From contig CM072897.1 in assembly GCA_037013685.1 (NCBI GenBank), positions 16,724,643-16,788,642 of the forward strand: DNA of 64,000 bases, in the 5' to 3' direction. Position numbers and translations under genes: made by a program. Numbering within the stretch: position 1 is the stretch's first letter; every line of letters begins with the position of its first letter. Source of the DNA: Acridotheres tristis (lineage: Eukaryota > Chordata > Aves > Passeriformes > Sturnidae). Below, in pieces: positions 63,889 to 64,000 of this stretch. Below the pieces are notes generated by a model, which worked only from the letters and a program-made list of their open reading frames with translations, was not told the origin of the DNA and did no database searches.

Positions 63889-64000
63889 GTACTTGTGTGG
63901 TTAATTACTGGAAACCCGTGGTAGGGCAATGTAAACACTGTTCCTGCACTCCAATATTGTGCATGTGTTCAGCCAAGTACTTCTCTAAGTGCCAGCCTTG
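63889..64000 (+). other. TLN2: TLN2 intron, 5' part, at window end
   Basis: This is the first 112 bases of the intron following W48, with nothing recognisable in it. Confidence 0.85.

Noticed and set aside
1..64000. Bacterial-type systems (CRISPR, operons, prophage) or a novel defence locus
   Set aside because: The window is a single spliced vertebrate gene; the only regular repeat array is a minisatellite without spacers.

Overview
The window is a vertebrate, most likely bird (possibly songbird), genomic segment that lies wholly inside one large gene on the plus strand, talin-2 (TLN2). I reconstructed 48 coding exons by matching the spliced reading frame to the talin family. Every junction has an AG acceptor and a GT donor, and the phase carries through all 48 without a stop or frameshift. 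Together they encode about 2,195 consecutive residues, roughly residues 263 to 2457 in talin numbering. The gene runs off both ends: the start codon, F0, F1 and the first part of F2 lie upstream, and the end of R13 plus the dimerisation helix lie downstream. Paralogue-specific residues (for example SKGVKLLAALMDDE, NPENEDQQQ, and KLLVSGAAS) choose TLN2 over TLN1.

Layout: 525-7062 encodes the second half of FERM F2, the integrin-binding F3 lobe and the start of the flexible linker. 8666-12691 covers the linker with its calpain site, and R1. 13764-28975 holds rod domains R2-R6, and 31621-38055 holds R7 with R8 inserted in it. 37874-45884 covers R9 (the autoinhibitory domain) and R10. 46626-54858 covers R11-R12, including integrin-binding site 2. 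57029-63888 covers most of the R13 actin-binding (I/LWEQ) domain. Introns are short, mostly 0.3-3 kb, as expected of a bird genome.

Apart from the protein, the clearest functional element is the microRNA precursor mir-190a in the intron between the exons ending at 57153 and starting at 61662. It lies in the sense orientation, and TLN2 is its known host gene. The clearest candidate novelty is a 30-nt in-frame microexon at 8172-8201. It would add ten residues to the linker between the Cdk5-type Ser-Pro site and the calpain cleavage site. Other items are a 26-copy, 22-23-bp G-rich minisatellite (56027-56620), diverged LTR-like repeats (about 9450-10310, a related fragment at 31421-31494, and about 6270-6600), and a few weaker cryptic exon candidates.

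The products work together as follows. Talin links integrin beta tails (F3) to actin (R4-R8 and R13) and unfolds under force to expose vinculin sites, while miR-190a is made from the same primary transcript. I found no other protein-coding gene on either strand. Bird identity, repeat families and all splice predictions come from reading the sequence only; no database was consulted.
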